This document shows positions 1-8,972 of a stretch of 64,000 nucleotides of DNA, piece by piece. A program made the translations under genes and the position numbers. Source of the stretch: Treponema brennaborense DSM 12168 (lineage in GTDB: Bacteria; Spirochaetota; Spirochaetia; Treponematales; Treponemataceae); contig NC_015500.1 of the NCBI RefSeq assembly GCF_000212415.1, forward strand, positions 124,001-188,000, in the 5' to 3' direction. Position 1 is the stretch's first letter. The number at the start of each line of letters is the position of its first letter. The notes under the pieces are model-generated. The model saw only the letters and a program-made list of their open reading frames with translations. It was not told the DNA's origin and did not search any database.

Positions 1-1
1 G

Positions 2-874
2 GACATTTCGATTCCGAACGTGCTGCGCCAGTGTTTGCGCCTGATAGCGCAGTTTCCGAGTTTGATGGTGTACGGATTCCAGTCGTATGCGTATTATTAC
101 AACAAACAGAGTCTGATTATCCATTCGCCCGACCCGCAGCTGTCCGCGGCGGAAAACATTCTGCACATGCTGCACCCGGATTCCCGTTTTACTCCGCTTG
201 AAGCGCGCATTTTGGATTTGGCGCTCGTGCTGCACGCTGAGCACGGCGGCGGCAACAATTCGACGTTTACGAATCATGTCGTAACGTCTTCCGGCACTGA
301 TACGTATTCGGCTATGGCGTCGTCCCTGTGCTCGCTCAAAGGGCCGCGGCACGGCGGGGCGAACATAAAAGTGATGCAGATGTTCGACGATATGAAAACC
401 TCCATTAGGGACTGGCACGACGACGACGAAATCTGCGCGTATATTGAAAAGCTGCTGGATAAGCAGGCGTTCGATAAAAGCGGACTTGTGTACGGTATCG
501 GGCACGCCGTGTATTCGCTGTCCGATCCGCGCGCGCTTATTTTTCGGGGCTTCGTGGAGGAGCTTGCCGAAGCGAAAAACGCCGGTGAAGAATATCTGTT
601 GTATTCCAAAGTGGAAACGCTTGCGCCGCGCGTCATCAGCCGCCGCCGGAAAATGTATAAAGGCGTGAGTGCGAACATCGATTTTTATTCCGGATTCGTA
701 TACCGGATGCTCGGTCTGCCGCCCGAATTGTACACGCCGCTTTTTGCGACCGCGCGAATGGCCGGCTGGTCCGCGCATCGGATCGAAGAACTTTCAAATA
801 ACGGAAAAATCATCCGTCCGGCGTACAAGTCGGTTTCGGGGCATAAAGACTACGTGCCGATGGCGGGGCGCTGA
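2..874 (+). CDS. citrate synthase family protein (3' part)
   Basis: This is the C-terminal part of a citrate/2-methylcitrate synthase, which condenses acetyl-CoA (or propionyl-CoA) with oxaloacetate in the cytosol. The reading frame is open from the first bases of the window with no stop, so the true start lies upstream. The GTG at position 20 is probably internal. Visible family motifs are HAEHGGGNNSTFTNHV, the CoA/histidine segment GPRHGGANIKVMQMF and the active-site segment GIGHAVYSLSDPR. The C-terminal small-domain pattern RMAGWSAHRIEEL is also present. The gene ends 45 bases before the convergent end of the TIG/barrel gene. Citrate versus methylcitrate specificity cannot be told from this part. 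Confidence 0.93.
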   Translation, partial: DISIPNVLRQCLRLIAQFPSLMVYGFQSYAYYYNKQSLIIHSPDPQLSAAENILHMLHPDSRFTPLEARILDLALVLHAEHGGGNNSTFTNHVVTSSGTDTYSAMASSLCSLKGPRHGGANIKVMQMFDDMKTSIRDWHDDDEICAYIEKLLDKQAFDKSGLVYGIGHAVYSLSDPRALIFRGFVEELAEAKNAGEEYLLYSKVETLAPRVISRRRKMYKGVSANIDFYSGFVYRMLGLPPELYTPLFATARMAGWSAHRIEELSNNGKIIRPAYKSVSGHKDYVPMAGR

Positions 875-918
875 ACCGGCGGCTCGGTTCCGTGCCTGCC
901 GCAGCCCGCTGCGGATAA

Positions 919-3426
919 TCAGAAGCGTACGCCGGCTGCAAGGCGCGGCGTCAGGAATCCCATAAAAGCGGTGGTGCCGGTAACGTGCGTAAAATCCGTT
1001 CCCACGGTAAAAAACACGTGGCGGTACGGAAAATACGTAACCGAAACGCCGGCGGTGAACGAAATGAAGCCCGCCAGCCCCGACGGTATCGGTTCCGTAT
1101 ACGAATCGTCGCGGTATGTGTTCTGCTGATTGATAAAAGTAACTCCCATACCGGTTTTTGCGCCGAGACGCAGCTGTTCGTTCAGCAGCGGATACTGATA
1201 CAGCAAGTTAAAACCGAACGACGTCAGCGTGTTCCGCAAGGCGTATTCGCTCTGCCGGTACGCCCAGGTTTGATTCCGAATCGAGATTTCAGCACCGTAA
1301 TAACCGTTGTCCTTTTTGGTTTGAATGCAGGACAGCGATATCTGCGCCGCTCTTGCAATGGCCGGAACGGCGTATTCTGCGCCGCCGTACGTACGGATTG
1401 CGGTACCGAACGCCGCTTCGGCGGCAACGTCTATGCGCGTGATGAGCGTAAACGTCATGTCTCCTTCCGCGTCCCGCAAGCTGCCCGGATTTTCCGCCAG
1501 AAGCGCATATTCGGTTTCTTTAAGCTGCTGCGAGCTGAACACGGCCGTCCCCGCCGCTCCGTCGAACGTCGTTTCGCGGGCGGGAATCGCCCGGCGCGGC
1601 AGCTTCGGTTTTGAAAGATCGGCGGCGCGGGGTATCAAATAGAATCGCGTTTTCGGCGTAATTCCTTCGGCTTCAAATAGAACAGTGAACGCGGTTCCCT
1701 GTTTTAAGATTTTCGCCTGCGTTTCCGCCTTGATTACGTCTGGCTGTTCGGTTTTAACGATCGAAAACGACCCGGTTGCGGCGGAAAGACTGCGGCTGTT
1801 GGTAATTCGGATCGAATACGTTCCTTCCTGAATGGCGTCTGCGCCGAACGTCAGTTCGATCGGCTGCGTGCCGTTTTTTTTGGGCGCAGGACGTTCGACC
1901 GTTTCGGGAAATAGTTCCGTGCCGTCGTCGCCGATCAGCCGTACTGCGGCGTCCGGCTGCACACCGCGTGCGCTGAACGTTATGAGAAGCGGCTGCGCTT
2001 TGACGGCGCAGTACTCGTTTGCCGGTTCCGACACGATAACGGGACGTGCGGTGAATCGAAGGGATACGGCGGCTGATTGGTCGGTCAGGTTTGCCGGGTT
2101 TTCAACGGTAACGACGAACGAACCGCCTTCATACGCTTCGGGAACGGCCGGAAATTCGAGCCGTGCGGAATCCGCGTACACCGTCCGCGCCTCGGGGGCA
2201 AGGATGAGCACGTCTTCCCGTTTCGGATCAGCCGGGTCGTCGCTGCAAACGAGCAGAAACACCGATTTTTCAAAAAAGCCGGAGCCGTCGATCGTAACGG
2301 ATACCGATTCGTCGGCAATCAGCACCGACTGCGCCGGTGTGATGGAGACGACGTGCGGCCGGAACGTTTCCTCGACGGTCAGCGGTTCCGATTGATCGGC
2401 AAGTCCGCCGGGGTTCACCGCCGACAGCCGCCATATGCCCGGCGCGAGCGGCGCGTCCGATCCGTTTTGAACGGTCAATTCCGCCGTCGTTTCGGGCGCG
2501 CCTTTATTGCCGGAATCGCCGGTATTATTTCGACCGGAACCGGTGCCGGACTTACCGCCGACTGTTCCGCCCGCAGTGTCAAAATTGCCCGAATTGCTGC
2601 CGGCGATGCGCAGCTGCGCCGGGATTCGCACGGCGTCGTCTGCGGAAACGAGTTCAATCACGGTCTGCGGGGTCAGTCCCGAACCGGTTATTGCCGCGTG
2701 CAGCGGTTCGTCCGGTTGCAGCAGAAATTCATTCGGAACGACAGACCGTATATGCGGAGCCAGCGCGGCCGTCAAAGATACCGCTTCGCTTTCCGATTCG
2801 AGCCCCGCGGGGTTTGCAATGTGCACCGTGTATCGGCCGGGAACGGCCGCGCTGCTGCTGAACGAGACGCGGACTTCGGATTCCGTGATTGCGGCGATAG
2901 AACAGGGTATTGTTTCTCCGGTTTGTTCGGAAACGAGACTGATCGTGCTTTCGGAGGTAACGCCGTACGCGCTCACGACCAGTTCTGCGGTCGCTTTGTT
3001 CGGCATCAGCGGCGGTATCTCCGCGACTCCGGTAACGACCGGCTGCACCGCCTGCAGAATTTCAAAGTGTTGCCATTCGGTAACCGACGCGGGGCGGCCC
3101 AATAAATCGTATACCTGAATCCGATAGCGGTAGCTGCCGGGCGGAAGTGAAAGTTCCAGCGAATTCCGTTCGGTGGCGTACGATTTCGTTTCGGAACGTT
3201 CGTCCTGAATTTCGAGTTCGTATGAAAGCGCGTATTCATCGGCTTCCCATGAGAATTGCTGCATAAAGGTCGTTCGCCCGTCCAATTCCCGTTTTTCATA
3301 CGTAACGGCGGAGCGCCGCGGTGTTTCGGTTGGAGCCGACGGCTGTGCCGCCGCCGGAGTGCGGAAAAGCAGAAGGCACAGAAGTGCATACGGTATGTGG
3401 CGGCGAGCCGGTTTTTTAATTTCCAT
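919..3426 (-). CDS. secreted multi-domain protein with TIG-like repeats and C-terminal outer-membrane barrel
   Basis: I start at the ATG at 3426 (MEIKKPARRH), which gives a signal peptide with a hydrophobic run ending in AAAQ; frame upstream of it is in the FecR gene's end. About five repeated modules of roughly 90 residues follow, each opening like PHIRSVVPNEF or PHVVSITPAQS and carrying an ITGSGLTP-type motif, resembling IPT/TIG immunoglobulin folds. A Gly/Ser/Asn-rich linker sits around residues 280-310. The last 170 residues alternate polar and hydrophobic, are rich in Tyr, Gly and Phe, and end in Phe, which fits an outer-membrane beta barrel. The start overlaps the FecR gene stop by 11 bases, so the two are translationally coupled. 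No enzymatic motif is visible; an envelope or surface role is inferred. Confidence 0.7.
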   Translation of the reverse strand: MEIKKPARRHIPYALLCLLLFRTPAAAQPSAPTETPRRSAVTYEKRELDGRTTFMQQFSWEADEYALSYELEIQDERSETKSYATERNSLELSLPPGSYRYRIQVYDLLGRPASVTEWQHFEILQAVQPVVTGVAEIPPLMPNKATAELVVSAYGVTSESTISLVSEQTGETIPCSIAAITESEVRVSFSSSAAVPGRYTVHIANPAGLESESEAVSLTAALAPHIRSVVPNEFLLQPDEPLHAAITGSGLTPQTVIELVSADDAVRIPAQLRIAGSNSGNFDTAGGTVGGKSGTGSGRNNTGDSGNKGAPETTAELTVQNGSDAPLAPGIWRLSAVNPGGLADQSEPLTVEETFRPHVVSITPAQSVLIADESVSVTIDGSGFFEKSVFLLVCSDDPADPKREDVLILAPEARTVYADSARLEFPAVPEAYEGGSFVVTVENPANLTDQSAAVSLRFTARPVIVSEPANEYCAVKAQPLLITFSARGVQPDAAVRLIGDDGTELFPETVERPAPKKNGTQPIELTFGADAIQEGTYSIRITNSRSLSAATGSFSIVKTEQPDVIKAETQAKILKQGTAFTVLFEAEGITPKTRFYLIPRAADLSKPKLPRRAIPARETTFDGAAGTAVFSSQQLKETEYALLAENPGSLRDAEGDMTFTLITRIDVAAEAAFGTAIRTYGGAEYAVPAIARAAQISLSCIQTKKDNGYYGAEISIRNQTWAYRQSEYALRNTLTSFGFNLLYQYPLLNEQLRLGAKTGMGVTFINQQNTYRDDSYTEPIPSGLAGFISFTAGVSVTYFPYRHVFFTVGTDFTHVTGTTAFMGFLTPRLAAGVRF

Positions 3427-6400
3427 ATAATGTTCCGGGCGTTTCGGGTAATATTTTGCCCGGCAGCGCAATATCTACGGTAAATTCTGCTTGGGACGAA
3501 GTACCTTGCCGTTCAATATAGCCGTCTTTTGCGCGGGCGTTCGTATCAATATTCCATATAAAAGTGCCCGCGTCAAGAATGGACATGTCGCGCAGCGTCA
3601 GCTCCGTTTTTTCGGCGGAAAGCGTCTTCCTGATGAGCGGGTCTGCGACTGTTCCGTCGGGCGTTTTACGGTACAGGGTGAACGTATACTCGGTTGCTTC
3701 GGGAACGCTCTGCCATGCGAATCTCAGCGTACGATGCGTGCGGAAGTACGCGGGGCCGAATACGGTCCCTGCTTCGGGCTGAAGCAGTACCGCCGGCGAA
3801 AGGCGTTCGGGAGCGGAGACGGTGAACGTCCGCGGTTTACGCGCCCGTATGTCCGCGCCGTCGCTCGTGCGTGCTTCCACCGTCCATTGATACGTTCCCG
3901 CGCTCAGCCGTTCCAAATACAGCGGACGGGCGGGATCCGTTCTGGTGAGTACGGTCTGCGTGATGCCGCCGGGAAGCAGCCGCCGCAGGATGAACACGGT
4001 CTGTGCGGCGGGATCCGTTTCTGTCCAAGTGAATCGCAGCGGCGAGCGGAGCGCTTGCAGGCCGTCGATCAGTTCGTTATCGGCAGGGTATGAGAGCGTA
4101 ACGGGAATCGGGCTTCTGACGCTGACCGTCCGTTCCGTTTTGCGGCCGGTGCGGGCTGCCGCGTTCTCCGTTTCTTCCGCAGCGGCTTCAATGCTCCACG
4201 TGTACGACACCGGCTGTTCCGCCGCAGGCAAATGCAGGCTGACTGAGGTGCCGGTGATGCGGCGGTGTTCGGCGATCGGTTCCGCGTCTGCCGGGACTGT
4301 TGCGTTTGCAGCCAAAGCGGAGTTTGCAATCAAAGCGGAGTTTGCCGGTGCGCTTTCGGTTGCCGCCGTCCGGTACACGCGGAGTGTGTAATGCTGTGCG
4401 CCGATCACCGGCTGCCAGCTGAACGTAACGGGATTTCCGTTATGTGCGACGACCGTCGCCCCGTCTGCGGGTAAAATCGGCTGCGGCGCGTCCAATTCGG
4501 GTACGACGGTAACCGCTCGTGCCGGCGAATACAGCGGATCGCCCGTTTCGGCGTCCGCCGCACAGATCCGCCAGTACCAGGTTCCGGCGGCAAGCGCGAC
4601 GCCGTCCGCCGTCTGTCCGTTGATTTGCGTATCGATAACGGGATTTGAAAACGTCTCATCCTGTGCGAATTGCAGTCTGCATTCGTTTTGTGCGTCCGTC
4701 GTTTTCCAGTTGAATTGCACTGCGGAAACGGAGGAAGCCTGAACGGTATAGTTTTCAGGCGGATAGAGCAGCAGCCGATCGGGAATTTTACGCGGTTCAA
4801 CCGAAAATCGGAACGCCGGCGACGGTTCGGAAACGTCGCTTTCACCGTCGCGCTGCGTTACGCTCCAGTACCAGGTGCCGATATCCAGCGTTTCCGCCGA
4901 AAACGGAACCGAAACGTACGGATCCGTCGTGTTCAGTTCAAGTACCGGCTGTTCCGACTGCGGATCCGCCGCTACGGTGAGCGTATAGGCTGCGGCGTCG
5001 GGATCCGCTTTCCAGGCGAATTTGACGCTTTCCGCTTCAGAGGCGCGGCGGGTGATGACGCTTCCGTCTCCGGGCGTTACGGGAACGGGAGCGGACAACT
5101 TTTCTTTTTTATATATAGTGAACGGCGTTACGGGCGACGGTTCGGCCTCCGCGGCGTTCTGCGTAAGATACCGCGGCGTAACGCGCCAAAACCAAGTGCC
5201 TTCCGCCAAATCTGCGGTTACGGCGGAATTGCCTGAAACCGACTGTTTGACGGCCGGATCGGTCATTTCCGGAGACCCCGATACTTCCAATTCGTAACCG
5301 GCGGCCCAGTCGCTGCCGTCCCAGGCAAAGCGGATGACGGGATTTCCCGTTCGGTATGAAATGACGGTTCCGGCCGGCGGATAGCGCGGCTGCGGCTGCG
5401 GAACTGCGGCGAGTACCGCTTTGCCGGAAACCGATGCGGGTGCAGCGGCTGCGGCATCAGTTTCGGCTGCGGCATTGTTTTCAGTTGTGTCGTTTCCGGC
5501 CGTGCCGTCCGTGTCCGTGCCGGTATCGGCCCGGCTGCCGTCCGTTCGGTTCGCCTCGATTCGCGTAACGCGCCAATAAACGGTTCCGCTTTTGCACGGG
5601 AAAACCGCATTGCCGGAGGCCGCTTCCGTGCGGCTTTCGGTAATTCGCGTAAAATCGGGGTCGTACGATAATTCTATCAGAACCGAATCGGCAGGTTCCG
5701 GCCTATTCGATTTCCATGAAAAAAGCAGCGGAACGGCCGCAGTTTCTTCGTCCGTTCCGTCCGCCGGCGTTTGCATAAAATGCAGGATACGCGCGTTCGG
5801 GAGCGGAGCGGTAACGGTGAGCGGCGGTTCGCTGATGCCGCCGTCAGCGGAAACGCGCAATTCGGTGCCGTTCGAGGCGGTGCGCACCGTACCGTCGGCG
5901 GAAGCGACGAGCGCCATTCCGTTTTGTATTTGTACGGCGAATCCGTCCGCCGCGGTCTGCGCGCTCAGCGTCGCACCGGTTCCCGTTTCTATGCGCGAAC
6001 CGTTTTCGGTAACGATGGTAAATCCGGCCGAGCCTGCGGTTGTGTCGAGCGAAATGGTTCCGCCGTTCGTAACGAGCGCCGCGCCGGTTTCGGTATAGAA
6101 GATTTGAATCATCGTGTTTTCGTCCATATTCAGGACGTTGCCGTCTTTCAGGTGAATCATCGCTTCAGATTGTTCCGCAGTGCGCAGCGTGTCTCCGTCG
6201 TACACGGGAGATTCCTGACGCAGCCGGTCCCAGATGACGCGGCCGTTCAGTTTGCGTTGGGCGGTGCGATATTTGAAAGTGATCGTCGCGATGGCCTGTT
6301 CGTTGCGCTTCGTCTGAATTCGGGTGATATCCTTGTAAAACAGGAATAAACTCGCGATCAGTACCAGCAGACAGAGAACCGTTATGACCGCGTCACTTGC

Positions 6401-6433
6401 CTTGAATCTGATATTTCTTTTCTTCCTCGTCAA
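3416..6433 (-). CDS. membrane-anchored FecR-domain protein with repeated beta-sandwich modules
   Basis: A 1005-residue protein with one N-terminal transmembrane helix (about residues 14-33) and a FecR-type domain at about residues 65-170 (RTAEQSEAMIHLKDGNVL). At least five repeats follow, each carrying the signature GTWYWRV or a variant and resembling fibronectin-like folds. It probably spans the periplasm from an inner-membrane anchor. The start is TTG, supported by GGAG six bases upstream, inside the end of the cyclase gene (41-base overlap). Two low-complexity stretches, TDTDGTAGNDTTENNAAAET near residues 300-320 and a repeated NSAL(I/A)AN near 700, are encoded by short tandem repeats. FecR domains elsewhere transmit signals or bind surface polymers; here the ligand is unknown. 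Confidence 0.75.
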   Translation of the reverse strand: MTRKKRNIRFKASDAVITVLCLLVLIASLFLFYKDITRIQTKRNEQAIATITFKYRTAQRKLNGRVIWDRLRQESPVYDGDTLRTAEQSEAMIHLKDGNVLNMDENTMIQIFYTETGAALVTNGGTISLDTTAGSAGFTIVTENGSRIETGTGATLSAQTAADGFAVQIQNGMALVASADGTVRTASNGTELRVSADGGISEPPLTVTAPLPNARILHFMQTPADGTDEETAAVPLLFSWKSNRPEPADSVLIELSYDPDFTRITESRTEAASGNAVFPCKSGTVYWRVTRIEANRTDGSRADTGTDTDGTAGNDTTENNAAAETDAAAAAPASVSGKAVLAAVPQPQPRYPPAGTVISYRTGNPVIRFAWDGSDWAAGYELEVSGSPEMTDPAVKQSVSGNSAVTADLAEGTWFWRVTPRYLTQNAAEAEPSPVTPFTIYKKEKLSAPVPVTPGDGSVITRRASEAESVKFAWKADPDAAAYTLTVAADPQSEQPVLELNTTDPYVSVPFSAETLDIGTWYWSVTQRDGESDVSEPSPAFRFSVEPRKIPDRLLLYPPENYTVQASSVSAVQFNWKTTDAQNECRLQFAQDETFSNPVIDTQINGQTADGVALAAGTWYWRICAADAETGDPLYSPARAVTVVPELDAPQPILPADGATVVAHNGNPVTFSWQPVIGAQHYTLRVYRTAATESAPANSALIANSALAANATVPADAEPIAEHRRITGTSVSLHLPAAEQPVSYTWSIEAAAEETENAAARTGRKTERTVSVRSPIPVTLSYPADNELIDGLQALRSPLRFTWTETDPAAQTVFILRRLLPGGITQTVLTRTDPARPLYLERLSAGTYQWTVEARTSDGADIRARKPRTFTVSAPERLSPAVLLQPEAGTVFGPAYFRTHRTLRFAWQSVPEATEYTFTLYRKTPDGTVADPLIRKTLSAEKTELTLRDMSILDAGTFIWNIDTNARAKDGYIERQGTSSQAEFTVDIALPGKILPETPGTLYGN

Positions 6434-8852
6434 GGTTTACTCCGTTTAGATTCGGCTCGGGAATACCGAGCAGGGCTCTGATTTCACGCACCGACTGCGG
6501 GCCGTCCGCGCCCGCGCCGGGAATGTCCCGCGCTTCGGGCATATTGACGACCGCGTAAATTCTGACCGGTTGTTCCTTGCCCTTTACCGTAACCGCCGGC
6601 ATTTGTTCGGCAAGAATATGGTCTTTTATCAATTCATACGTGTTTTCCGTTATCAGGATATCCGTGCCGAGCGGTTTGTTCAGCGATTCGGTGCGGGAGG
6701 CGAAGTTAACCGCGTCGCCGATAACGGTATATTCCATACGTTCCGTTGAACCGATCTGTCCGGCAACGACCGGACCGGTGTTTATGCCGCATCCGATTCT
6801 GATGATAGGATTTTTGTCTCCGCCGCGGTTTTTATTGAACTCGATAAGCACGCTGCGCATCAGGAGCGCCGTGCGGACGCAGTTGAGCGCGTCCCGTTCG
6901 GGACTGCCGGAAGAAACGGGCGCGCCCCAAACCGCCATAACCGCGTCGCCGATGAATTTATCTACGACGCCGCCGGTTCGGTTGACGCAGTCGACCATGC
7001 GCGTCATGTATTCGTTCAGGAATTCAACGACTTCCGCCGGTTCCAGTTTTTCCGATATGGCGGTGAACGAACGTATGTCCGAAAAAAAGATGGTGGTCAG
7101 TTTGGTTTCTCCGCCGAGCGACAGTTCGCCGCGCATGGCCTTTTCGGCGATATCCTTATTGATGAATCTGCCGAACGTATCTTTCAGCCGTTCCCGTTCG
7201 GCAAGTCCTTTGCCCATGCTGACGAAACTTTCGGTCAAAAGTCCGAGTTCGTCTTTCGTATGCGGCTTTAAGTTCAGCTCGAATTTGCCTTCTTTTATTT
7301 CCTGCGCGGCGGCGGCGAGCGCCTTGACCGGCGTGCTGATCGTTTTTGAAAAAAACCAAATGACGGCTACCGACACGGCCAATACGGCAATCGTCAGGTA
7401 AATGTTCCGCCGCGTAGTCGCTTTGACCGACTCGAACACGATGGACGCCTGCACGACGGTGATGACGCCCGCATCGGCGAACGCGGGCAGCTTCCGATAC
7501 GCGCCGAAAAACGATTCTCCGGCAGCGTCGTCGTAGAGCAGCTGGCGGTTTTCGTAACTGTTTTCACGCATTTCGCGGACGATAGGGATTGCGGATAAGT
7601 CGGCCGCTTTCAGGACAAGATCGGCGTCGGGATGTGCGATAACGCGGCCTTCGTTGTTCACCAAATACGAGGAATTCGTGGAACTTATACCGAACGTTTC
7701 GCTCAGCGTTTCAGGTGAAAACAGAATGACCAGCGCGTGCTGTTCGCCGTCCCGCGGGTCGGGAAGCAGCAGTGCGATGAGCGGTGTTGAAAAATACGGC
7801 GAAACGTTTAAAAGCGCCGTCGTTCCCGCCGCCGCCTGCGCCAGGCGGTTCTTTTCTCCGGTCAAAAAAGCGGAAACGTCCGTCGGCGTCAATTTTCCGA
7901 TTCCGGCAAAAACGGCGTTTATCAGTACGTCCTGCTGCGTGCCGGCAACCGCCGCTATATCCTGATTCCGCTCGAAAAAAAGCACGGCGGCTTGTTCCGG
8001 CGGAACCGCTGACGCGCCGTCTCTGCCGGTTATGTCGAGCAGCGTGCGGACGTTCGTTACGATGGATTGCAGCCGGGTTTCCGCTTCGGCGGCGGTGCGG
8101 CGGTTTATGGCGAGGTTGTTTTCTTCGGCGGAAATGCGGACGTCGTTCGTAACGTAATGCGAAACGAGCATCGTGATGAGGCCGAGCGCGCTCACGACGA
8201 TGAGCGATATGATGCCGATGAGTTTTGCGCTGATGCGATATTTCGATTTCGGCGTGCTGTCGGCGAGCGTATAGTAATCGTCTTCGGGAGTACGGGCCGG
8301 TTCGGGTTCCGGAACGGCGGATTGCCCGGCTGCCGGAGGAATCGCGTTTTCAAATACCGGCGGCTTGCCCGGCAGCGTGTTCTCGGCAGGCATAGCTTCC
8401 GCAGAAGATTTTTCGGCTTCGGCAGGCGGTACGTCCGTCGGCGGCTGTTCAGGTACGGCCGTTTCTATTTTTTCAGGATATACGAACGTTCCGTACGGCA
8501 GTGTTCGGCTCTGCCGTGTGCGTGTGTTCGCAATCCTGAAGGTGAGTACGTTCGGTTCGTTCATATCCGCGTACAAAACGGTAACGACGAGCAGCCGTTC
8601 CTTTTCAAATCCGATTTCTACGACGACGGACTTGCGTGCCGACTTTGTGCCGGAAGGGATGACGATTTCAAACTCGCCGATTTTTTCGTCCAGATCCGTT
8701 TTCGTTTCACTGCGGCGCAGTATAAGCGGAACGGCGGTGCGTGCGTTTTGTCCGCCGGATAAAACGATCCGCTTGCGGGCAGTGCTTCCCAACGGAAGCA
8801 GCGGAACGAACGGCCGGTCGGAGACTTGTATGCCGATCATCGGCTGAGCCAT
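6393..8852 (-). CDS. membrane class III adenylate/guanylate cyclase with extracytoplasmic sensor and Hsp70-SBD-like N-terminus
   Basis: Makes a cyclic nucleotide in the cytosol in response to an envelope signal. Domains in order: residues 1-120 resemble the substrate-binding beta domain of Hsp70/DnaK (IGIQVSDRPFVPLLPLGS, IGEFEIVIPSG, VVVEIGFEKERLLVV); a Pro/Glu-rich linker to about 195; a transmembrane helix near 205-228; an extracytoplasmic sensor region to about 475; a second helix; a HAMP domain at about 495-545; and the class III catalytic domain at about 575-760. The two metal-binding aspartates are visible in FFSDIRSF and KFIGDAVMAVWG. AGGAGTGTCAT precedes the ATG. Cyclase is first in the operon with the FecR and TIG/barrel genes. 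ATP versus GTP preference is not settled. Confidence 0.88.
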   Translation of the reverse strand: MAQPMIGIQVSDRPFVPLLPLGSTARKRIVLSGGQNARTAVPLILRRSETKTDLDEKIGEFEIVIPSGTKSARKSVVVEIGFEKERLLVVTVLYADMNEPNVLTFRIANTRTRQSRTLPYGTFVYPEKIETAVPEQPPTDVPPAEAEKSSAEAMPAENTLPGKPPVFENAIPPAAGQSAVPEPEPARTPEDDYYTLADSTPKSKYRISAKLIGIISLIVVSALGLITMLVSHYVTNDVRISAEENNLAINRRTAAEAETRLQSIVTNVRTLLDITGRDGASAVPPEQAAVLFFERNQDIAAVAGTQQDVLINAVFAGIGKLTPTDVSAFLTGEKNRLAQAAAGTTALLNVSPYFSTPLIALLLPDPRDGEQHALVILFSPETLSETFGISSTNSSYLVNNEGRVIAHPDADLVLKAADLSAIPIVREMRENSYENRQLLYDDAAGESFFGAYRKLPAFADAGVITVVQASIVFESVKATTRRNIYLTIAVLAVSVAVIWFFSKTISTPVKALAAAAQEIKEGKFELNLKPHTKDELGLLTESFVSMGKGLAERERLKDTFGRFINKDIAEKAMRGELSLGGETKLTTIFFSDIRSFTAISEKLEPAEVVEFLNEYMTRMVDCVNRTGGVVDKFIGDAVMAVWGAPVSSGSPERDALNCVRTALLMRSVLIEFNKNRGGDKNPIIRIGCGINTGPVVAGQIGSTERMEYTVIGDAVNFASRTESLNKPLGTDILITENTYELIKDHILAEQMPAVTVKGKEQPVRIYAVVNMPEARDIPGAGADGPQSVREIRALLGIPEPNLNGVNLDEEEKKYQIQGK

Positions 8853-8972
8853 ATGACACTCCTGTAATGGACTGATGCGCGGGTCCGTACGAAATAAACC
8901 TGCTTTTTATATATCGGCTGCCGCACTGATAAATCATAGTATTTTATCCTGAAAATGTGGTATGATACCGGC

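Noticed and set aside
2077-3105. Long plus-strand open frame of 342 codons
   Set aside because: It lies opposite the TIG/barrel gene, is Arg/Gly-rich without family similarity, and has no ribosome-binding site; it is a shadow of GC-rich codon use.
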